NCBI GenBank assembly: GCA_905221605.1
Contig: CAJNDS010002132.1
Coordinates: 294,299 to 314,298, forward strand
Length of the DNA stretch: 20,000 nt
Direction: 5' to 3'
Origin: Symbiodinium natans
Lineage: Eukaryota; Sar; Dinophyceae; Suessiales; Symbiodiniaceae
The notes beneath the pieces are model-generated. The model saw only the letters and a list, made by a program, of their open reading frames with translations. It did no database searches and was not told the DNA's origin. Positions 16,600 to 20,000 of this stretch are shown here, one piece after another; position 1 is the first letter of the stretch, and the number at the start of each line of letters is the position of its first letter. The position numbers and the translations under genes are program-made.

Positions 16600-17230
16600 G
16601 TGGTCCAGGCAGGTGCTTGGGTTAAAAGATGCATGTGACTGTATGTTGCTTGGCTGAGTCATAACGGGAGTGTGTTTGGCCCCCCTTATGATACCTTATG
16701 CAACCGTGTCAGCGCAGCCCGTCCTACTTTGTCACGTCGCACCTTCTTCTATATACTGCATTCTAAGGTCAGGCTTATGATTTGCCAAGGCTGAGGCCAA
16801 CATTCTCGGCCTTTTAAAACTGTGGTCTGCGCTCGGCGTCCCGTCATGATGAGGTCGTCGACATGTCGACATGCAGGCTCAAGACTCTTACCGACAACCT
16901 TCCGTTACAAACAAATTCTTGTATACATGTGTATATACATCTACATATATACATGTACCACCATGTAGGATCAGGACCTCCAAAAGCCGGGGAGCGGTGC
17001 GACACTAAGGCCTCGCACAATAGTCCAATGCACGCGTACGATGTCCTTTTCTGTGCGGCGACAGACCGTGCGATGTCCGGATACCGTCGAGTCATTAGGA
17101 CCTTTCCACCATCCTTCTGGTGTGAAGGAGGAGCTTCTTCTCAGGGCAGTTCAGGGTTTAGGGCTACTGGGTATGCTGCTGTGCTTCCCCTGACAAAGGA
17201 GCCTCCGCCTTCCGCTGATGACTTTTCGCT
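16600..17230. other. Stretch without a recognised gene
   Basis: No splice-consistent frame recognised. Includes an AT-rich TATACATG-type tract (16919-16960) and one TTCAGGGTTTAGGG telomere-like fragment (17151-17164). Confidence 0.4.
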
Positions 17231-17234
17231 CTAC

Positions 17235-17388
17235 GAGCCCGCCGGGGTTGGTCTGCAAAACCCAAAGAGGTTCCAGGAGCTTTCCATGCCAAAAAGAAAT
17301 GAGCGAGAATGTTCTCCCTCCGGCCGCATAATGACAGCAGCATCAGGATGCCTATGCACAACAGAACCTTCCCGAAAGTCCACCCCAT
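17235..17388 (-). CDS. Candidate first exon: signal peptide, possibly of the PA14 gene
   Basis: ATG at 17388-17386 opens MGWTFGKVLLCIGILML followed by LSLCGRREN, a good signal-peptide shape (short basic n-region, Leu/Ile core, small residues). It continues ILAHFFLAWKAPGT. The ILAHFF part resembles the G-x-L-x-A/C-x-Y/H-F opening of PA14 domains, as in GFLCDHF of the other copy, so this could be the start of the gene that carries the PA14 half at 16.3-15.96 kb. The donor was not determined, and exons for the middle of the domain are missing. Confidence 0.35.
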
Positions 17389-17630
17389 AGACAGTACAGT
17401 TTTTCAAGCCCAAGTAAGGAGGAGTAAGGCTCCAACATGTTTCACGACAGCTCTAAGAGAGTGAGCTTTACTACTGCAAACAGGCGTTGATCTCAAGCTC
17501 ACTGCCTGCCTGGGGTAAGAGTTTCTCTGGCCTGAGACGTTGTATTAGGGAGCTCGTTACCAACTTGCTTCTGGTAGGTGATGCTTGTGGAGAAGAACGC
17601 CGTAAGGTTAGCCCTTTCTAGGTTCCTTTG

Positions 17631-17701
17631 CTCCAACCTCCTCTTCCTTTCCTGCCCTTCCCTCCCTTCAATCCCTTCCCTCCTTCCTGTCTTCCTTCCC
17701 A
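17631..17701. repeat. Pyrimidine-rich tract of about 70 nt
   Basis: Almost pure C/T on the plus strand, with TTCCC and CCTTCC words repeated. The asymmetric purine/pyrimidine strands could form triplex DNA; no gene is assigned. Confidence 0.75.
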
Positions 17702-17989
17702 AAGGAATGGAATTTCGGATCCCTATGCCATACTTCAGATCCCTGTCTGACATTTTGGTTTCTTTCGATTTGTTGGACCCCTTTGCACACGGAACCTCCT
17801 ACGATTCATGATCCCCGATGCCACTCGGCTCGGCGAAGAGGCTCCTCTCCGTTTCTCTCTTTCTGTCTCCCCTCCTCGTTACCCAAGACGCCTTATTCTC
17901 CTTGCTTGGCCAAGCCACCATCGTTTGATATGATGTAAAAGTTGTAGTATCCTCGCCATTTAATGAACAAGTATCCGACGCACCTGGCA

Positions 17990-18158
17990 GGGATGCGTCG
18001 GAATTCATTCTGCTGCAGCACCAGGAGTGGATGCAATCACCTTCCATAGAGCCTCCCCACCTTGTGCAGAACTTGGAACCCGCGGCAACATTGCTGAAGT
18101 TGTTGAAAAAATAGATGTCCGGCACTACAACGCTGTCCGTCAACGTCGAGGAGCTCAA
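17990..18158 (-). CDS. Doubtful Cys-containing frame
   Basis: The minus frame includes VVVPDIYFFNNFSNVAAGSK, FCTRWGGSMEGDCIHSWCC. A competing minus frame of equal quality overlaps it (LLDVDGQRCSAGHLFFQQLQ), so the true frame is unclear. Several GT donors (ATGGAAG|GTGATT, CTGCCAG|GTGCGT) and an acceptor (CACAAG|G) are available. Possibly an exon of a further secreted protein; no family is recognised. Confidence 0.25.
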
Positions 18159-18582
18159 CCTTGGGCAGATCCCCCGTTTGCCCCATTGATAGACTCCCTT
18201 AACATGCGAATGCGTGTGTAGCCGACCGTGTTTCGCGTCGGGGGGGCTCTTTGTCGGTGAACTTAGGTGAAGGGCAAGGTAACCGGGAAGACCATTCGCT
18301 GGGAAATAGTGCCGACGAGTATCCTGGAGGTAAGGTCAGCAGGGACTGTGCAGAAGCTGCAGTCTCGGCAGTACTCGCACGTCATCCCCTGCGCTGGGAC
18401 CCAAGTTCAAGAACGTGTGGAAGCGATGCCCTAAACCCAACTGAGCCACCCCGATGCACTACCGGAAAGCAAAGAGCCCTCTACGCCCCTAATCCGTTCC
18501 CCTCCCCGGTTTCACAAGAAGTGTACAAAATCCCCTCTCAATATTTGGTAATTGATATACACACACAGAGATATAAATATAA

Positions 18583-18622
18583 ACACGCACACACACACAC
18601 ACATATATGGTTCAGCCCCGGC

Positions 18623-18700
<78 letters not shown>

Positions 18701-19046
18701 ACCCCCCCCCCCCCCTGTGGTGTGGTTGGGGGTTGGTTTTAGGGTTTTAGGGTTTAGGGTTTAGGGTTTAGGGTTTAGGGTTTTAGGGTTTTAGGGTTTT
18801 AGGGTTTTAGGGTTTAGGTTTTAGGGTTTAGGGTTTAGGGTTTAGGGTTTAGGGTTTTCCCCGCGGATGGGGTACTAAGATGATACCCCCCCCCCCCTGT
18901 GGTGTGGTTGGGGGTTGGTTTTAGGGTTAGGGTTTAGGGTTCAGGGTTTTAGGGTTTTAGGGTTTAGGGTTTAAGGTTTAAGACTTAAGGTTTAGGGTTT
19001 AGGGACTGTAGAGTAGACTGGGGGGGGGGATACCATGGGGGGGGGG
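18583..19046. repeat. Composite repeat: (CA)n, C70, duplicated C-run plus TTTAGGG block
   Basis: In order: (AC)n at about 18586-18602, 70 C (18625-18694), AATGGTA, 14 C (18702-18715), TGTGGTGTGGTTGGGGGTTG, TTTAGGG/TTTTAGGG array to about 18857, then a second copy of C12-TGTGGTGTGG... (18886-) with its own array to about 19004, then G10-ATACCAT-G10 (19020-19046). The two C-run/TGTGGTG blocks are 182 bp apart and nearly identical over 30 bp. The final G-ATACCAT-G piece is roughly the reverse complement of the first C-AATGGTA-C piece. Confidence 0.9.
18738..19004 (+). repeat. Interstitial TTTAGGG/TTTTAGGG array in two blocks
   Basis: TTTAGGG and TTTTAGGG units fill 18738-18857 and 18919-19004, with a few variants (TTAAGG, TTCAGGG, TTTAGG). 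Unique sequence follows on both sides, so this is an internal array and not a chromosome end in this window. Confidence 0.95.
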
Positions 19047-19065
19047 CCGGGAACGCCCGACGCTG

Positions 19066-19320
19066 AACCATATATATATATGCATATGTATGCAATTGTA
19101 TATGTATATGCACTGACTCATATGGAGCCACGACAGACGGCACAGACCCGAGATACATATACATATGTACAAACAAATAAAGACAAATCAACAAATCTAC
19201 TCATTCTATATTTATGTTTCTATACATATCCCTATATATATACACATATATGTACATGTACATATAAGTATACACACATATAAAAATATCATAAACAATA
19301 TTAATAATAATAATAATAAT
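19066..19320. repeat. AT-rich (ATAT/ACAT) microsatellite region
   Basis: Dominated by CATATA/TATGTA words with (AAT)n at 19301-19319. Frames here (Ile/Tyr-rich) are low-complexity and not genes. Confidence 0.9.
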
Positions 19321-19452
19321 GACATGGTATAAAGGCCGACGAGCCTGCTCGCGACTGTCATCGTTCGGAGCCGAGTGCTGGGCCTTCACGATGCAGATCC
19401 CGCCATCCTGCCCGCCAACTGTGGTGTCCTGAAGGGTCGAATTCTGGCTGTC

Positions 19453-19532
19453 CAGGGTTTAGGGTTTAGGGTTTAGAAACAGCTCTCCTGAGCCTTGTGG
19501 ATATCGGAGAGCAACCCCCCCCCCCCCCCCCC
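19453..19532 (+). repeat. TTTAGGG trimer followed by an 18-C run
   Basis: CAGGG and two full TTTAGGG units plus a partial one (19453-19477), then 37 nt of other sequence, then 18 C (19515-19532). Confidence 0.9.
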
Positions 19533-19581
19533 GAAGACCTTAAGGATCCAGCTGCATATGCTGGGCTTCTTAAGAGCTTTT

Positions 19582-19599
19582 CGCGCGCGCGCGCGCGCG
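19582..19599. repeat. (CG)9 dinucleotide run
   Basis: Nine uninterrupted CG steps, a strong Z-DNA former. Confidence 0.95.
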
Positions 19600-20000
19600 A
19601 CTGCAAGACTCCAGGATGATGAGACTCGTTCCGCAAGAGCAGAGCAGTGCCATGCAGCACATGGAAACGATGTGCTAAATAGCCAGCTACAGTGTACAGA
19701 TGCTGAGGGGAGGGATGAAAAGCATTGACTCATGGCAAAGGTCCGGAAGCTCCTTGGCCCCGGAAGCAGTGCGAGCTGAGAAATGTTCATATGAAACAGA
19801 TCCGCAGTGTGGGTCACGCTGTCGTGGCATCCCGTCAGCGATCAGAATCAGCATGTGCGCTGTGCTCTAAATACTTCTGCCCCAGGTGAGGAGTGTAAAG
19901 GCGGCTCAAGTAGCACGAGCGAACGCCACGAAATCAACAGGAAAAAAATGATGGAATCGAGCCATACCCAACATTACCCCACGAAACTCCCCCCCTACGC
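19600..20000. other. Stretch without a recognised gene
   Basis: No frame with clear coding character or family match was found before the right edge. Confidence 0.35.

Noticed and set aside
18251-18764. Plus-strand frame ending in a poly-Pro tail
   Set aside because: Its 3' half is the CA and C repeat; the 5' part has no family match or splice support.
18738-19004. A chromosome end (telomere)
   Set aside because: The TTTAGGG array is short, interrupted and has about 1 kb of other sequence beyond it, so it is interstitial here. A misassembly could hide a true end, but nothing shows this.
19066-19320. Ile/Tyr-rich frame as a membrane protein
   Set aside because: It is a direct translation of ATAT/ACAT and AAT microsatellites.

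Overview
The window looks like nuclear DNA of a eukaryotic protist, most likely a dinoflagellate of the Symbiodiniaceae or a close relative; the taxon is an inference. The evidence is: no long ORF except in low-complexity DNA; short, C- or G-ending-codon-rich reading frames that join across introns of roughly 50-160 bp; a strong habit of AG|G acceptors and at least one likely GC donor; plant/dinoflagellate-type TTTAGGG repeats inside the sequence; and very long C/G, GT and AT microsatellites. No tRNA, rRNA, CRISPR array or transposase was recognised. The reading frames that look coding are almost all on the minus strand, which fits the one-directional gene arrays known in dinoflagellates.

Right to left, in the direction of transcription: 17.4-15.6 kb holds a candidate secreted protein (signal-peptide exon at 17388, half of a PA14 domain at 16.34-15.96 kb, possible last exon ending at 15643). 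A Cys-containing open frame lies at 15.2-14.85 kb. Between 14.7 and 11.7 kb there are mainly microsatellites, a 106-nt nested inverted repeat and short doubtful frames. From 11.6 to 8.65 kb there is a set of exons: a Cys-rich pair (11614-11500 and 11365-11102), a possible exon at 10.6 kb and a four-exon PA14 domain (9353-8649), the best-supported protein domain here. The stretch 8.6-5.2 kb is mostly non-coding, with a 104-nt pure C run at 8172-8275 and one candidate exon near 7.3 kb. From 5.2 to 3.0 kb a chain of small exons has several introns with matching phase but no recognised family. At 2695 a new gene appears to start with a clear signal peptide, followed by Cys-rich and sushi-like exons that run off the left edge.

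The shared theme is secreted or surface proteins built from PA14, sushi-like and other Cys-rich modules, cut into small exons. The two PA14 copies are interrupted by a phase-1 intron at the same residue of the domain. This suggests duplicated genes or modules of one family. How exons group into genes cannot be settled from the sequence alone; exon ends given here are models based on phase, splice dinucleotides and family fit.

The rest is rich in simple repeats. TTTAGGG tracts repeatedly lie within about 200 bp of C or G homopolymers, and at 18.6-19.05 kb they form a composite, partly duplicated block.
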